The translations under genes and the position numbers were made by a program. From assembly GCF_003719195.1 (NCBI RefSeq), contig NZ_CP024996.1, positions 1,922,001 through 1,986,000 on the forward strand: 64,000 nt of DNA. Reading direction: 5' to 3'. Below the pieces are notes generated by a model. That model ran no database searches, was not told the DNA's origin, and worked only from the letters and a program-made list of their open reading frames with translations. The DNA is from Herbaspirillum rubrisubalbicans. GTDB taxonomy: Bacteria > Pseudomonadota > Gammaproteobacteria > Burkholderiales > Burkholderiaceae_D. Below, in pieces: positions 8,749 to 18,599 of the stretch (position 1 is its first letter; every line of letters starts with the position of its first letter).

Positions 8749-8778
8749 TTGATATTGAGAATCATTCCCATCGATAAA
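8749..8778 (+). promoter_or_regulatory. Candidate nuo promoter with an embedded Fur-box-like sequence
   Basis: TTGATA (8749-8754) and GATAAA (8773-8778), spaced by 18 bases, could form the promoter for nuoA. The segment 8751-8769 reads GATATTGAGAATCATTCCC, which matches the classical 19-base Fur box at 15 of 19 positions by my count. It overlaps the -35 element and spacer, a position where a bound regulator would affect initiation. Both assignments are by eye only. Confidence 0.4.
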
Positions 8779-8798
8779 CCAACGCATAGCGGCCAATC

Positions 8799-9158
8799 GT
8801 GAACCTCGAAAATTACTTCCCAGTCCTTCTCTTCATCCTTGTTGGCATCGGTGTCGGTGTCGCTCCCCAGCTCCTAGGTCGTCTTCTCGGTCCGCACAAG
8901 CCGGACGCTCAAAAAACTTCTCCTTACGAATGCGGTTTTGAAGCATTCGAAGATGCGCGCATGAAGTTCGATGTGCGCTACTACCTGATCGCCATCCTGT
9001 TCATCCTGTTTGATCTGGAAACCGCCTTCTTCTTCCCTTGGGGCGTGTCCATGCGTGAGCTGGGCTGGCAAGGTTTCGTCACGATGATGGTCTTCATCGC
9101 TGAATTTGTTGTCGGATTTTGGTACATCTGGAAAAAGGGTGCCCTGGATTGGGAGTAA
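8799..9158 (+). CDS. nuoA: NADH-quinone oxidoreductase subunit A
   Basis: First gene of the 14-gene complex I operon. NuoA is a small inner-membrane subunit of the proton-pumping arm, close to the quinone site. The 119-residue protein has three membrane segments and the conserved loop [22 protein letters not shown] between the first two. Translation appears to start at a GTG (8799-8801) without a strong ribosome-binding site, so this start decides a weakly initiated first cistron; no better upstream ATG is present. Three bases separate it from nuoB. Confidence 0.96.
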   Translation: MNLENYFPVLLFILVGIGVGVAPQLLGRLLGPHKPDAQKTSPYECGFEAFEDARMKFDVRYYLIAILFILFDLETAFFFPWGVSMRELGWQGFVTMMVFIAEFVVGFWYIWKKGALDWE

Positions 9159-9161
9159 GCC

Positions 9162-9638
9162 ATGTCTATTGAAGGCGTATTGAATGAGGGGTTTGTTACC
9201 ACCTCGCTGGATAAGGTAATCAACTGGACCCGTACCGGATCCCTGTGGCCCATGACCTTCGGTCTGGCCTGCTGCGCAGTTGAGATGATGCACGTCGGTG
9301 CGTCGCGTTACGACCTGGACCGCTTCGGTGCGGTGTTCCGTCCGTCGCCGCGCCAGTCCGACCTGATGATCGTGGCCGGCACCCTGTGCAACAAGATGGC
9401 GCCGGCTCTGCGCAAGGTCTACGACCAGATGCCGGAACCGCGCTGGGTGATTTCCATGGGCTCCTGTGCCAATGGTGGTGGCTACTATCACTATTCGTAC
9501 TCGGTGGTGCGCGGTTGCGATCGCATCGTGCCGGTGGACGTGTATGTGCCGGGTTGCCCGCCGACGGCTGAAGCGCTGCTGTACGGCGTGATTCAGCTGC
9601 AGAACAAGATCAAGCGCACCAACACCATCGCGCGCTAA
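9162..9638 (+). CDS. nuoB: NADH-quinone oxidoreductase subunit B
   Basis: NuoB carries the terminal iron-sulfur cluster N2 that passes electrons to ubiquinone, at the junction of the peripheral and membrane arms. The 158-residue protein has all four cluster ligands: the tandem Cys37-Cys38 in [10 protein letters not shown], Cys102 in GSCANGG and Cys132 in PGCPPTAE. Length is usual for the short betaproteobacterial form. Flanked by nuoA (3 bases) and nuoC (9 bases). Confidence 0.98.
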   Translation: MSIEGVLNEGFVTTSLDKVINWTRTGSLWPMTFGLACCAVEMMHVGASRYDLDRFGAVFRPSPRQSDLMIVAGTLCNKMAPALRKVYDQMPEPRWVISMGSCANGGGYYHYSYSVVRGCDRIVPVDVYVPGCPPTAEALLYGVIQLQNKIKRTNTIAR

Positions 9639-9647
9639 GAGGGCAGT

Positions 9648-10244
9648 ATGACGACAAAATTGGAAACTCTCGAAGCCGCCCTGCGTAATGCGCTTGGAGG
9701 GTATCTTCAAAACCTGACCGTGGCCCTCGGTGAAGTCACCGTGGTGGTCAAGGCCGCTGACTACCTGTCGGCCATGCGCGTGCTGCGCGACCATGCCGAC
9801 ACCCGTTTCGAACAATTGATCGACCTGTGCGGCGTGGACTACTCCACCTACGGCGATGGCGTCTGGGAAGGTCCGCGCTTTGCTGTGGTGTCGCATCTGA
9901 TGTCGATCTCGCACAACTGGCGTGTGCGTGTGCGCGTGTTTGCGCCGGATGATGATCTGCCCATCGTGGCCTCGGTCGATCCGATCTGGAATTCGGCTGG
10001 CTGGTATGAGCGTGAAGCGTTTGACTTCTACGGCATCCTCTTCGACGGTCACCCCGACCTGCGCCGCATCCTGACCGACTATGGCTTCATCGGCCACCCG
10101 TTCCGCAAGGACTTCCCGGTGTCCGGCTATGTCGAAATGCGTTACGACGCCGAACAGAAACGCGTCATCTATCAACCCGTAACGATCGAGCCGCGCGAAA
10201 TCACCCCGCGCATCATTCGTGAAGAAAACTACGGGATCAAATAA
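9648..10244 (+). CDS. nuoC: NADH-quinone oxidoreductase subunit C
   Basis: The 30-kDa type subunit of the peripheral arm, which carries no cofactor but supports NuoD and NuoB. The 198-residue protein contains the signature ERE(A/T)FDFYGI and [19 protein letters not shown] near the C-terminus. It is separate from NuoD here, unlike the fused NuoCD of E. coli. Its last base overlaps the first base of nuoD (TAATG), indicating coupling. Confidence 0.97.
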   Translation: MTTKLETLEAALRNALGGYLQNLTVALGEVTVVVKAADYLSAMRVLRDHADTRFEQLIDLCGVDYSTYGDGVWEGPRFAVVSHLMSISHNWRVRVRVFAPDDDLPIVASVDPIWNSAGWYEREAFDFYGILFDGHPDLRRILTDYGFIGHPFRKDFPVSGYVEMRYDAEQKRVIYQPVTIEPREITPRIIREENYGIK

Positions 10245-11497
10245 TGGCAGAGATCAAAAACTATACGCTCAACTTCGGTCCCCAGCACCCGGCCGCACAC
10301 GGTGTGCTGCGTCTGGTGCTGGAGCTGGACGGTGAAGTCATCCAGCGTGCCGACCCCCACATCGGCCTCTTGCACCGTGCCACCGAAAAGCTGGCCGAGC
10401 AGAAGACCTTCCTGCAGTCCGTGCCCTACATGGATCGCCTGGATTACGTCTCGATGATGTGCAACGAGCACGGTTACGTGATGGCCATCGAGCGTCTGCT
10501 GGGCATCGAAGTGCCGCTGCGTGCGCAGTACATCCGCGTGATGTTCGATGAAATCACCCGTCTGCTGAATCACCTGATGTGGATCGGTGCACACGCGCTG
10601 GACGTGGGTGCGATGGGCGTGCTGCTGTATGCCTTCCGCGAACGTGAAGACCTGTTCGACTGCTACGAAGCCGTCTCCGGCGCCCGTATGCACGCGGCCT
10701 ACTATCGTCCGGGTGGCGTCTATCGCGACCTGCCCGATACCATGCCGCAGTACAAGGCATCGATCGTGCGCAACGAGAAGGCCATTCGCGAACTGAACGA
10801 AAACCGTCAGGGTTCGCTGCTGGACTTCATCGAAGACTTCACCAACCGTTTCCCGACCTATGTCGACGAATACGAAACCTTGCTGACCGATAATCGTATC
10901 TGGAAGCAGCGTCTGGTAGGGGTGGGCGTGGTCTCGCCGGAACGTGCATTGCAGATGGGCTTCACCGGTCCCATGCTGCGTGGCTCGGGCATCGCCTGGG
11001 ACTTGCGCAAGAAGCAGCCGTATGAAGTGTATGACCTGCTGGACTTCGACATCCCCATCGGCAAGAACGGCGACTGCTACGACCGTTACCTGGTGCGCGT
11101 GGCCGAGATGCGTCAGTCCAACCGCATCATCAAGCAGTGCGTGGAATGGCTGCGCAACAATCCGGGTCCGGTCATCACTGACAACCACAAGATTGCGCCT
11201 CCGAAACGTGCGGACATGAAGTCCAACATGGAAGACCTGATTCACCACTTCAAGCTGTTTACCGAAGGCTTCCGCGTGCCTGCCGGCGAAGCGTATGCCG
11301 CCGTCGAACATCCGAAGGGTGAGTTCGGTATCTACCTGGTCTCCGACGGTGCCAACAAGCCGTACCGCCTGAAGATCCGCGCCCCGGGCTTTGCCCACCT
11401 GCAAGCCTTGAACGAAATGGCCAAGGGTCACATGATTGCCGACGCGGTCACCATCATCGGTACGCAAGACATCGTGTTCGGGGAAATCGACCGATAA
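10244..11497 (+). CDS. nuoD: NADH-quinone oxidoreductase subunit D
   Basis: The 49-kDa type subunit, related to the large subunit of NiFe hydrogenases, which forms the ubiquinone cavity with NuoB. The 417-residue protein begins with the typical [14 protein letters not shown], including the quinone-site histidine, and later has [12 protein letters not shown] and [11 protein letters not shown]. The length is normal for an unfused NuoD. The start overlaps the nuoC stop by one base. An 89-base gap holding a hairpin separates it from nuoE. Confidence 0.98.
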   Translation: MAEIKNYTLNFGPQHPAAHGVLRLVLELDGEVIQRADPHIGLLHRATEKLAEQKTFLQSVPYMDRLDYVSMMCNEHGYVMAIERLLGIEVPLRAQYIRVMFDEITRLLNHLMWIGAHALDVGAMGVLLYAFREREDLFDCYEAVSGARMHAAYYRPGGVYRDLPDTMPQYKASIVRNEKAIRELNENRQGSLLDFIEDFTNRFPTYVDEYETLLTDNRIWKQRLVGVGVVSPERALQMGFTGPMLRGSGIAWDLRKKQPYEVYDLLDFDIPIGKNGDCYDRYLVRVAEMRQSNRIIKQCVEWLRNNPGPVITDNHKIAPPKRADMKSNMEDLIHHFKLFTEGFRVPAGEAYAAVEHPKGEFGIYLVSDGANKPYRLKIRAPGFAHLQALNEMAKGHMIADAVTIIGTQDIVFGEIDR

Positions 11498-11518
11498 GTC
11501 GAAGAGTAAGAGTCAAGG

Positions 11519-11539
11519 CGGGCTTCGATGAGAAGCCCG
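11519..11539 (+). other. Intra-operon hairpin between nuoD and nuoE
   Basis: CGGGCTTC (11519-11526) pairs perfectly with GAAGCCCG (11532-11539) around a 5-base loop. There is no T-run, so it is not a standard terminator. It may be an mRNA-stabilising or processing element in the long nuo transcript. Confidence 0.5.
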
Positions 11540-11586
11540 TCAGGTTTGGGGAATATCCAATAACCGCGCAGCACTGATGCGCATGG

Positions 11587-12078
11587 ATGGCCAACGATAT
11601 GCTGTTAAGTCAAGAAGCCCTTAAGAAAATCGATCGCGAACTCGCGAAGTATCCGGCGGACCAGCGCCAGTCTGCGGTCATGGCCGCACTGCGCATCGCC
11701 CAGGTAGAGCACGGCTGGTTGCCGGCCGAGCTGCAGCAGGAGGTGGCCGACTATATCGGTATGCCCGCTGTGGCCGTGCAGGAAGTGGCGACCTTCTACA
11801 ACATGTTCAACACCAGCCCGGTGGGCAAGCACAAGATCACCGTGTGCACCAACCTGCCGTGCCTGCTGTCGGGTGGCGAACGTGCCGCCCATCACCTCAA
11901 ACACAAGCTGGGCATCGATTATCGCGAGACCACGGCCGATGGCCAGTTCACGCTGATGGAAGGCGAATGCATGGGCGCTTGCGGCGACGCACCGGTCATG
12001 CTGGTCAACAACCATCAAATGTGCAGCTGGATGTCCAACGAAAAGATCGACGCGCTGCTGGAGGAACTGAAGAAATGA
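11587..12078 (+). CDS. nuoE: NADH-quinone oxidoreductase subunit E
   Basis: The 24-kDa type subunit of the NADH dehydrogenase module, holding the [2Fe-2S] cluster N1a. The 163-residue protein has the four ligands Cys87 and Cys92 (VCTNLPC) and Cys128 and Cys132 (ECMGAC). Thioredoxin-like fold in known members. Its TGA stop overlaps the ATG of nuoF (ATGA), so the N-module proteins are translationally coupled. Confidence 0.97.
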   Translation: MANDMLLSQEALKKIDRELAKYPADQRQSAVMAALRIAQVEHGWLPAELQQEVADYIGMPAVAVQEVATFYNMFNTSPVGKHKITVCTNLPCLLSGGERAAHHLKHKLGIDYRETTADGQFTLMEGECMGACGDAPVMLVNNHQMCSWMSNEKIDALLEELKK

Positions 12079-13370
12079 CCTGCCTGCACGACCGCCACAT
12101 CAAACCGCTGATCCTCGCCGACTTGAATGGCGAGAACTGGCACCTTGAGGATTACGTCAAGCGCGGCGGCTACGAGTCGCTCAAGCGCATCCTCAACGAA
12201 AAGATCACTCCGGAACAAGTCATCGCCGACCTCAAGGCCTCGGGCCTGCGTGGCCGCGGCGGTGCGGGTTTCCCCACCGGTCTGAAGTGGAGCTTCATGC
12301 CGCGACAGTTCCCGGGTCAGAAGTACCTCGTCTGCAATACAGATGAAGGTGAGCCGGGTACATTCAAGGACCGTGACATCATTCGTTACAATCCGCACTC
12401 GCTGATCGAAGGCATGATCATCGGCGGCTATGCGATGGGCATCACGGTCGGTTACAACTACATCCACGGCGAAATCTTCGCCGAGTACCTGCGCTTCGAA
12501 GAGGCACTGGAAGAAGCCCGTGCGGCCGGCTTCCTGGGCGACAACATCCTGGGTACCGACTTCAGCTTCCAGTTGCACGCGCACCATGGTTATGGCGCCT
12601 ACATCTGCGGCGAAGAAACCGCGCTCTTGGAGTCGCTGGAAGGCAAGAAGGGCCAGCCGCGCTTCAAGCCGCCGTTCCCGGCCAGCTTCGGCTTGTACGG
12701 CAAGCCGACCACCATCAATAACACCGAGACCTTCGCGGCCGTGCCCTTCATCTTCAAGGTGGGTCCGCAGGCCTACGCCGAGATGGGCAAGCCCAACAAC
12801 GGTGGCACCAAGATCTTCTCGGTCTCGGGCGACGTCGAGCGTCCGGGTAACTACGAGATTCCGCTGGGTACGCCGTTCTCCACCCTGCTGGAACTGGCAG
12901 GTGGAATGCGTGGCGGCAAGAAGATCAAGGCCGTCATCCCGGGTGGTTCGTCCGCTCCGGTGATCCGTGGCGAGGTCATGATGGATACCACCATGGACTA
13001 CGACGCCATCGCCAAGGCGGGCTCGATGCTGGGTTCGGGCGCGGTGACCGTGATGGATGAAACCCGTTGCATGGTCAAGTCGTTGCTGCGCCTGTCCTAC
13101 TTCTATCATGAAGAATCCTGCGGCCAGTGCACGCCGTGCCGCGAAGGCACCGGCTGGATGTACCGCTTGGTCAATCGCATCGAAAACGGTCACGGCAAGA
13201 TGGAAGATCTGGACGTGTTGAACTCGGTGGCCGACAACATCCAGGGCCGCACCATCTGTGCGCTGGGTGATGCGGCGGCCATGCCGGTACGCGCGTTCGT
13301 GAAGAATTTCCGCGAAGAGTTCGAATACCACATCGAGCACAAACACTGCCTGGTTCCGGCATACATCTGA
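12075..13370 (+). CDS. nuoF: NADH-quinone oxidoreductase subunit F
   Basis: The 51-kDa type subunit that binds NADH and FMN and holds cluster N3, the entry point for electrons. The start at 12075 ([13 protein letters not shown]) was chosen over a longer in-frame reading because it overlaps the nuoE stop and matches the family N-terminus. Of 431 residues, the first part has [16 protein letters not shown] (FMN region) and [17 protein letters not shown] (NADH region); the cluster ligands are in [12 protein letters not shown] and a later TICALGD. All expected features are intact. Confidence 0.98.
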   Translation: MTCLHDRHIKPLILADLNGENWHLEDYVKRGGYESLKRILNEKITPEQVIADLKASGLRGRGGAGFPTGLKWSFMPRQFPGQKYLVCNTDEGEPGTFKDRDIIRYNPHSLIEGMIIGGYAMGITVGYNYIHGEIFAEYLRFEEALEEARAAGFLGDNILGTDFSFQLHAHHGYGAYICGEETALLESLEGKKGQPRFKPPFPASFGLYGKPTTINNTETFAAVPFIFKVGPQAYAEMGKPNNGGTKIFSVSGDVERPGNYEIPLGTPFSTLLELAGGMRGGKKIKAVIPGGSSAPVIRGEVMMDTTMDYDAIAKAGSMLGSGAVTVMDETRCMVKSLLRLSYFYHEESCGQCTPCREGTGWMYRLVNRIENGHGKMEDLDVLNSVADNIQGRTICALGDAAAMPVRAFVKNFREEFEYHIEHKHCLVPAYI

Positions 13371-13452
13371 ACAGGGCAGGGGATGCCAGGTGGAATGGAA
13401 TAAGCCTTCCACCGGTATTGTTGGCAAGAATATTTAGCTTGGGCAAACAGCC

Positions 13453-15771
13453 ATGGTTGAAATCGAAATAGACGGCAAGAAGGTTGAAGTGCAGGAAGGC
13501 AGCATGGTCATGGACGCTGCCAACAAGATCGGCACGTACATCCCTCACTTCTGCTATCACAAGAAACTGTCCATCGCGGCCAACTGCCGCATGTGCCTGG
13601 TCGAGGTCGAAAAGGCCCCGAAGCCGCTGCCTGCCTGCGCCACGCCGGTCAACAACGGCATGATCGTGCGCACCGCCAGCGACAAGGCCGTCAAGGCCCA
13701 GAAGGGCGTGATGGAATTCCTCCTGATCAACCACCCGCTGGATTGCCCTATCTGCGACCAGGGTGGTGAGTGCCAGCTGCAGGATCTGGCCGTCGGTTAC
13801 GGCGGTTCGACCTCGCGCTATGAGGAAGAAAAGCGTGTCGTGGAGCCCAAGGACGTCGGTCCGCTGATCTCCATGAAGGAAATGAATCGCTGCATCCACT
13901 GCACCCGTTGCGTGCGCTTCGGCCAGGAAGTGGCCGGCGTGATGGAGCTGGGCATGTTGGGCCGCGGTGAACATTCCGAGATCACCACCTTCGTCGGCAA
14001 GACCGTGGACTCCGAACTGTCGGGCAACATGATCGACCTGTGCCCGGTCGGAGCGCTGACCTCCAAGCCGTTCCGCTACAGCGCCCGTACCTGGGAACTG
14101 TCGCGCCGCAAGTCGGTGAGCCCGCACGATAGCGTTGGCGCCAACCTGATCGTGCAGGTCAAGAATGGCAAGGTCATGCGCGTGCTGCCCTTCGAAAACG
14201 AAGAAGTCAACGAGTGCTGGATCTCCGACAAGGACCGTTTCGCCTACGAAGCGCTCAACAGCGCCGAGCGCCTGACCAAGCCGATGTTGAAGCAAGACGG
14301 CAAGTGGCAGGAAGTGGACTGGCAGACCGCCCTGGAATACGTCGCCCATGGCCTGCGCAACATCCGCCACGAACACGGTGCCGATGCTATCGCCGCGCTG
14401 GGTACGCCGTACTCGACGCTGGAAGAACTGAACCTGCTGCAGAAGGTCGTGCGCGGTGTCGGTTCGGAGAACGTCGACTTCCGTCTGCGTCAATCGGACT
14501 TCGCTCTGGATGGTCAGATCAAGCCGTGGCTGGGCATGTCTATCGTCGAATTCTCGCAGTTGAACCGCGTCTTCGTGATCGGTTCCTTCCTGCGTAAGGA
14601 TCATCCGTTGCTGTCGGCCCGCCTGCGCCAGTCCGCCAAGAGCGGCGCCAAGGTCAGCGTGCTGCACGCCACCGACGACGATCTGCTCATGCCGATCGCC
14701 AACAAGATTATCGCCGCACCCTCGGCATGGCTGTCGGCACTGGCCGAAGTGGCCGTGGCTGTGGCCCAAGCCAAGGGTATCGCTGCTCCCGCCGCCTACG
14801 CTGGCGTGGCCGCATCGGAGGCCGCCAAGGCCACCGCTGCCAGCCTGCTGTCGGGCGACGCCAAGGGCGTGTTCCTTGGCAATGCGGCCGTCCAGCACCC
14901 GCAAGCTGCGCAACTGCATGTTGCCGCCCAGTGGATTGCCGAACAGACCGGCGCCAAGCTGGGCGTGCTGACCGAAGGCGGCAATGCCGTTGGTGCTTAC
15001 CTGGCCAACGCGGTGCCGGCCCCGGGCAAGGCCGCGGCGGTCTTTGCCCAGCCGCGCAAGGCTTACCTGCTGTTGAACGCAGAACCGGAACTGGACAGCT
15101 ACGACCCGCAAGCGGCCCGTGCTGCCCTGAACCAGGCCGACATGGTCGTGGTGATGTCGGCCTTCCAGCATGGTGCCGACTACGCCGACGTGCTGCTGCC
15201 GATCGCTCCCTTCACCGAAACTTCGGGTACCTTCGTCAATGCCGAAGGCCGTGCGCAAAGCTTCAATGGTACCGTCAAGCCGGCCGGCGATGCCCGTCCG
15301 GGCTGGAAGGTGCTGCGCGTGCTGGGCAACCTGCTGGAACTGGAAAACTTCGATTACGAAACTTCCGAATCCATCCGCGATGAGCTACTGGGCAAGGAAG
15401 TGGACCTGTCGGCCCGCCTGAACAACACCGCGGCGCAGCAAGCCCAGACTGTCACTGCTGTGGCCGGTTCGCTGGAGCGTGTGGCCGATGTGCCCATCTA
15501 CTTCGCCGACGCGATCGCTCGTCGTTCGCCGCCACTTCTGGAAACCCGTGACGGCCAGGCACCCAAGGCATGGCTGTCGGCGGCATTGGCTGCCCAACTG
15601 GGTGTGGCCGAAGGCGACCAGGTCACAGTCAAGCAAGGCTCGGGCAGCGCTGCGCTGACCGCCGCCATCGATAAGAAATTGCCGGAAAACGTGGTTCGCG
15701 TGGCTGCTGCGCACGCCTCCACCGCTGCACTGGGCGGCATGTTTGGCGCAATCGTCGTGGAGAAAGCGTAA
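13453..15771 (+). CDS. nuoG: NADH-quinone oxidoreductase subunit G
   Basis: The 75-kDa type subunit, 772 residues. N-terminal [2Fe-2S] N1b ligands are Cys34, Cys45, Cys48 and Cys62. The His-ligated [4Fe-4S] N5 site is in [15 protein letters not shown] (His94, Cys98, Cys101, Cys107). N4 ligands lie in RCIHCTRC and DLCPVGAL. The large C-terminal molybdopterin-oxidoreductase-like domain follows. I see no extra CxxCxxxC motif after N4, so the N7 cluster known from E. coli and Thermus is apparently absent, as in mitochondrial-type complexes. It follows nuoF by 82 bases and nuoH starts two bases after it. Confidence 0.97.
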   Translation: MVEIEIDGKKVEVQEGSMVMDAANKIGTYIPHFCYHKKLSIAANCRMCLVEVEKAPKPLPACATPVNNGMIVRTASDKAVKAQKGVMEFLLINHPLDCPICDQGGECQLQDLAVGYGGSTSRYEEEKRVVEPKDVGPLISMKEMNRCIHCTRCVRFGQEVAGVMELGMLGRGEHSEITTFVGKTVDSELSGNMIDLCPVGALTSKPFRYSARTWELSRRKSVSPHDSVGANLIVQVKNGKVMRVLPFENEEVNECWISDKDRFAYEALNSAERLTKPMLKQDGKWQEVDWQTALEYVAHGLRNIRHEHGADAIAALGTPYSTLEELNLLQKVVRGVGSENVDFRLRQSDFALDGQIKPWLGMSIVEFSQLNRVFVIGSFLRKDHPLLSARLRQSAKSGAKVSVLHATDDDLLMPIANKIIAAPSAWLSALAEVAVAVAQAKGIAAPAAYAGVAASEAAKATAASLLSGDAKGVFLGNAAVQHPQAAQLHVAAQWIAEQTGAKLGVLTEGGNAVGAYLANAVPAPGKAAAVFAQPRKAYLLLNAEPELDSYDPQAARAALNQADMVVVMSAFQHGADYADVLLPIAPFTETSGTFVNAEGRAQSFNGTVKPAGDARPGWKVLRVLGNLLELENFDYETSESIRDELLGKEVDLSARLNNTAAQQAQTVTAVAGSLERVADVPIYFADAIARRSPPLLETRDGQAPKAWLSAALAAQLGVAEGDQVTVKQGSGSAALTAAIDKKLPENVVRVAAAHASTAALGGMFGAIVVEKA

Positions 15772-15773
15772 AA

Positions 15774-16844
15774 ATGGATCACCTGATCGCCCAAATCAAC
15801 AACGTGGGACCGGCGCTGCTGGGTCCGACCCTGTTCACGCTGGTGTGGACCCTGGTCAAGATCCTGGTGGTGATGGTGCCGCTGCTGGTGTGCGTGGCCT
15901 ACATGACCTACTGGGAGCGCAAGCTGATCGGCTGGATGCACGTGCGTCTGGGCCCCAACCGTGTCGGTCCGGCTGGTCTGCTGCAGCCCATCGCTGACGC
16001 CGTCAAGCTGATCTTCAAGGAAATCTCCACGCCATCCAAGGCCAACAAGGCGCTGTTCTACCTGGCACCCGTGATGACCATCATGCCGGCGCTGGCCGCC
16101 TGGGCGGTGGTGCCGTTCTCGCCGGAACACGTGCTGGCCAACGTCAACGCCGGTCTGCTGTACCTGATGGCCATCACCTCGATGGAAGTCTACGGCATCA
16201 TCATCGCCGGCTGGGCCTCCAACTCGAAGTACGCCTTCCTGGGTGCCATGCGCGCCTCGGCACAGATGGTGTCCTACGAAATCTCCATGGGCTTCTGCCT
16301 GGTGGTGGTGCTGATGGTCACCGGCAGCCTGAACATGACCGACATCGTGATGGCCCAGACCAAGGGCCAGTTCGCCGGCATGGGCCTGAACTTCCTGTCC
16401 TGGAACTGGCTGCCGCTGCTGCCGGTGTTCGTGATCTACTTCGTCTCCGGCGTGGCCGAGACCAACCGTCACCCGTTCGACGTGGTGGAAGGTGAATCCG
16501 AAATCGTGGCCGGTCACATGATCGAATACTCGGGCATGTCCTTCGCCATGTTCTTCCTGGCCGAATATGCCGCGATGATCCTGATCTCGATCCTGACCGC
16601 GCTGCTGTTCTTCGGCGGCTGGTCGGCACCGCTGGCAGCGCTGGACTTCATCCCGGGTTGGATCTGGCTGGGCCTGAAGACCTTCTTCTTCCTGTCGCTG
16701 TATGTGTGGATCCGTGCATCGTTCCCGCGCTATCGCTATGACCAGATCATGCGTCTGGGCTGGAAAGTGTTCATCCCGCTGACCCTGGTGTGGCTGGTGG
16801 TCGTGGCGATCTGGATCCAGTCGCCCTGGAATATCTGGAAATAA
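15774..16844 (+). CDS. nuoH: NADH-quinone oxidoreductase subunit H
   Basis: The ND1-type membrane subunit that links the peripheral and membrane arms and forms part of the quinone chamber. The 356-residue protein has eight or nine membrane segments and the highly conserved polar loops [20 protein letters not shown], near residue 50, and [19 protein letters not shown] in the middle. Length is usual. It sits between nuoG (2 bases) and nuoI (21 bases). Confidence 0.97.
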   Translation: MDHLIAQINNVGPALLGPTLFTLVWTLVKILVVMVPLLVCVAYMTYWERKLIGWMHVRLGPNRVGPAGLLQPIADAVKLIFKEISTPSKANKALFYLAPVMTIMPALAAWAVVPFSPEHVLANVNAGLLYLMAITSMEVYGIIIAGWASNSKYAFLGAMRASAQMVSYEISMGFCLVVVLMVTGSLNMTDIVMAQTKGQFAGMGLNFLSWNWLPLLPVFVIYFVSGVAETNRHPFDVVEGESEIVAGHMIEYSGMSFAMFFLAEYAAMILISILTALLFFGGWSAPLAALDFIPGWIWLGLKTFFFLSLYVWIRASFPRYRYDQIMRLGWKVFIPLTLVWLVVVAIWIQSPWNIWK

Positions 16845-16865
16845 GTTGGAAGGCTGAGGCTAAAA

Positions 16866-17354
16866 ATGGAAGCTATTAAGGATTTTTTCGGCAGCCTGAT
16901 GCTCCGCGAACTGTTCAAGGGCCTGGCCCTGACCGGTCGCTACCTGTTCAAGCGCAAGATCACCGTGCAGTTCCCAGAGGAAAAGACGCCAATGTCGCCG
17001 CGTTTCCGCGGTCTGCACGCGCTGCGCCGTTATCCCAACGGTGAAGAACGCTGCATCGCCTGCAAGCTGTGCGAAGCGGTCTGCCCGGCGATGGCCATTA
17101 CCATCGAATCCGAGCAGCGTGCCGACGGTACCCGTCGCACCAGCCGCTACGACATCGACCTGACCAAGTGCATCTTCTGCGGTTTCTGCGAAGAGTCCTG
17201 CCCGGTCGATTCGATTGTCGAAACGCACATCCTGGAGTACCACGGTGAAAAGCGGGGCGACCTGTACTACACCAAGGAAATGCTGCTGGCAGTGGGTGAT
17301 CGTTACGAAAACGAAATCGCTGCAGCCCGCGCGGCCGACGCTGCCTACCGATAA
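16866..17354 (+). CDS. nuoI: NADH-quinone oxidoreductase subunit I
   Basis: The TYKY-type ferredoxin subunit bridging NuoG and NuoB. The 162-residue protein carries two complete [4Fe-4S] motifs: Cys63, 66, 69 and 73 ([12 protein letters not shown]), and Cys102, 105, 108 and 112 ([12 protein letters not shown]), for clusters N6a and N6b. A long structured gap of 143 bases separates it from nuoJ. Confidence 0.98.
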   Translation: MEAIKDFFGSLMLRELFKGLALTGRYLFKRKITVQFPEEKTPMSPRFRGLHALRRYPNGEERCIACKLCEAVCPAMAITIESEQRADGTRRTSRYDIDLTKCIFCGFCEESCPVDSIVETHILEYHGEKRGDLYYTKEMLLAVGDRYENEIAAARAADAAYR

Positions 17355-17362
17355 TCGGTATT

Positions 17363-17395
17363 GCCGGGCTGCGTTGCCATGCAAGGCAGGCCGGC
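17363..17395 (+). other. Strong intra-operon hairpin between nuoI and nuoJ
   Basis: GCCGG-G-CTGC-G-TTGC faces GCAA-G-GCAG-G-CCGGC around a 3-base loop. The arms are complementary except for two G-G mismatches. No T-run follows. It sits at the border between the peripheral-arm genes and the antiporter-like membrane genes, where differential mRNA stability could matter. Confidence 0.5.
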
Positions 17396-17497
17396 AGGGT
17401 AGTGCAAGCCGTGCAGGAAAGTGTGGGATGTATTGCGATGGGATAACCGGCGCTTGCGGTCCCCGTGCTGATTGAATGAACCAACTTCTGGTTGATT

Positions 17498-18157
17498 ATG
17501 GAATTTAAAACTGTCTTGTTCTACGCGTTCTCGGTGATCCTGGTGATTGCTGCATTGCGCGTCATCACGGCCCGCAACCCGGTCCATGCGGCCCTGTTCC
17601 TGGTGCTGTCCTTCTTCTCGGCAGCCGGTCTGTGGATGCTGCTCAAGGCCGAGTTCCTGGCCATCGTGCTGGTGCTGGTCTATGTCGGCGCGGTGATGGT
17701 GCTATTCCTGTTCGTGGTGATGATGCTCGATATCAACATGGACAAGTTGCGCGAAGGCTTCTGGGGTTACTTCCCGCTGGCCGCTACCATCGGTGTGATC
17801 ATCGTGCTGGAAATGGCCGCGGTCCTGTTGCGCAGCTTCTGGGTCTCGGAATCGCAGGTGCCGGCCGCGTCCGATACCATCGGTCAGACCAAGCCTCTGG
17901 GCAAGCTGATCTTCACCGAATACGTGTACGGTTTCGAAATCGCGGCCGTGATCCTGCTGGTGGCCATCGTCGCCGCCGTCGCGCTGACATTGCGCCGCCG
18001 TAAGGACAGCAAGTACTTCGATCCAGCCCAGGCGGTCAAGGTCAAGGCATCGGACCGCGTGCGCTTGGTCAGCATGAAGGCCGAATCCACCCGCAACGAG
18101 CAGCCCGCCGACGCCGCAGCAGCGGCCGACAAGCCGGCAGCTGGTCAACAATCTTAA
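17498..18157 (+). CDS. nuoJ: NADH-quinone oxidoreductase subunit J
   Basis: The ND6-type membrane subunit, 219 residues with about five membrane segments: MEFKTVLFYAFSVILVIAAL at the start and a conserved VYVGAVMVLFLFVVMMLDI segment containing the pi-bulge helix region. The ATG at 17498 was preferred over a TTG two codons earlier because MEFKTVLF is the familiar N-terminus. The last 35-40 residues are an alanine-rich polar tail that is extra relative to E. coli NuoJ. It is 18 bases before nuoK. Confidence 0.96.
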   Translation: MEFKTVLFYAFSVILVIAALRVITARNPVHAALFLVLSFFSAAGLWMLLKAEFLAIVLVLVYVGAVMVLFLFVVMMLDINMDKLREGFWGYFPLAATIGVIIVLEMAAVLLRSFWVSESQVPAASDTIGQTKPLGKLIFTEYVYGFEIAAVILLVAIVAAVALTLRRRKDSKYFDPAQAVKVKASDRVRLVSMKAESTRNEQPADAAAAADKPAAGQQS

Positions 18158-18175
18158 GAAGGGCGATCAAGAATC

Positions 18176-18484
18176 ATGGCAATCACGCTCTCCCACTACC
18201 TGATCATCGGTGCGATCCTGTTCGCGATCTCGATCGTCGGCATTTTCCTGAACCGCAAGAACATCATCGTGCTGCTGATGGCCATCGAACTGATGCTGCT
18301 TGCGGTCAACATGAACTTCATTGCTTTCTCGCATTACCTCGGTGACGCGGGCGGACAGATCTTCGTGTTCTTCATCCTGACCGTGGCTGCGGCTGAGTCC
18401 GCCATCGGTCTGGCGATTCTGGTGGTGCTGTTCCGTAACCTGGATACCATCAACGTGGAAGACCTCGACAGCCTCAAGGGCTGA
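18176..18484 (+). CDS. nuoK: NADH-quinone oxidoreductase subunit K
   Basis: The ND4L-type subunit, 102 residues with three membrane segments. The two buried glutamates needed for proton pumping are visible in [13 protein letters not shown] and [11 protein letters not shown]. Length is standard. A 115-base gap precedes nuoL and includes a short hairpin CTTGCA/TGCAAG at 18551-18570. Confidence 0.97.
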   Translation: MAITLSHYLIIGAILFAISIVGIFLNRKNIIVLLMAIELMLLAVNMNFIAFSHYLGDAGGQIFVFFILTVAAAESAIGLAILVVLFRNLDTINVEDLDSLKG

Positions 18485-18599
18485 GTCGGCATCCGCAGTG
18501 TCCTGTTTTTGCGTTCTGGTTTGAATTTCATTTAAAGATGGGAGGCTCCCTTGCAGCAGATGGTGCAAGCGGGGCAGCCAATAAGCGATAAGGTTCATC

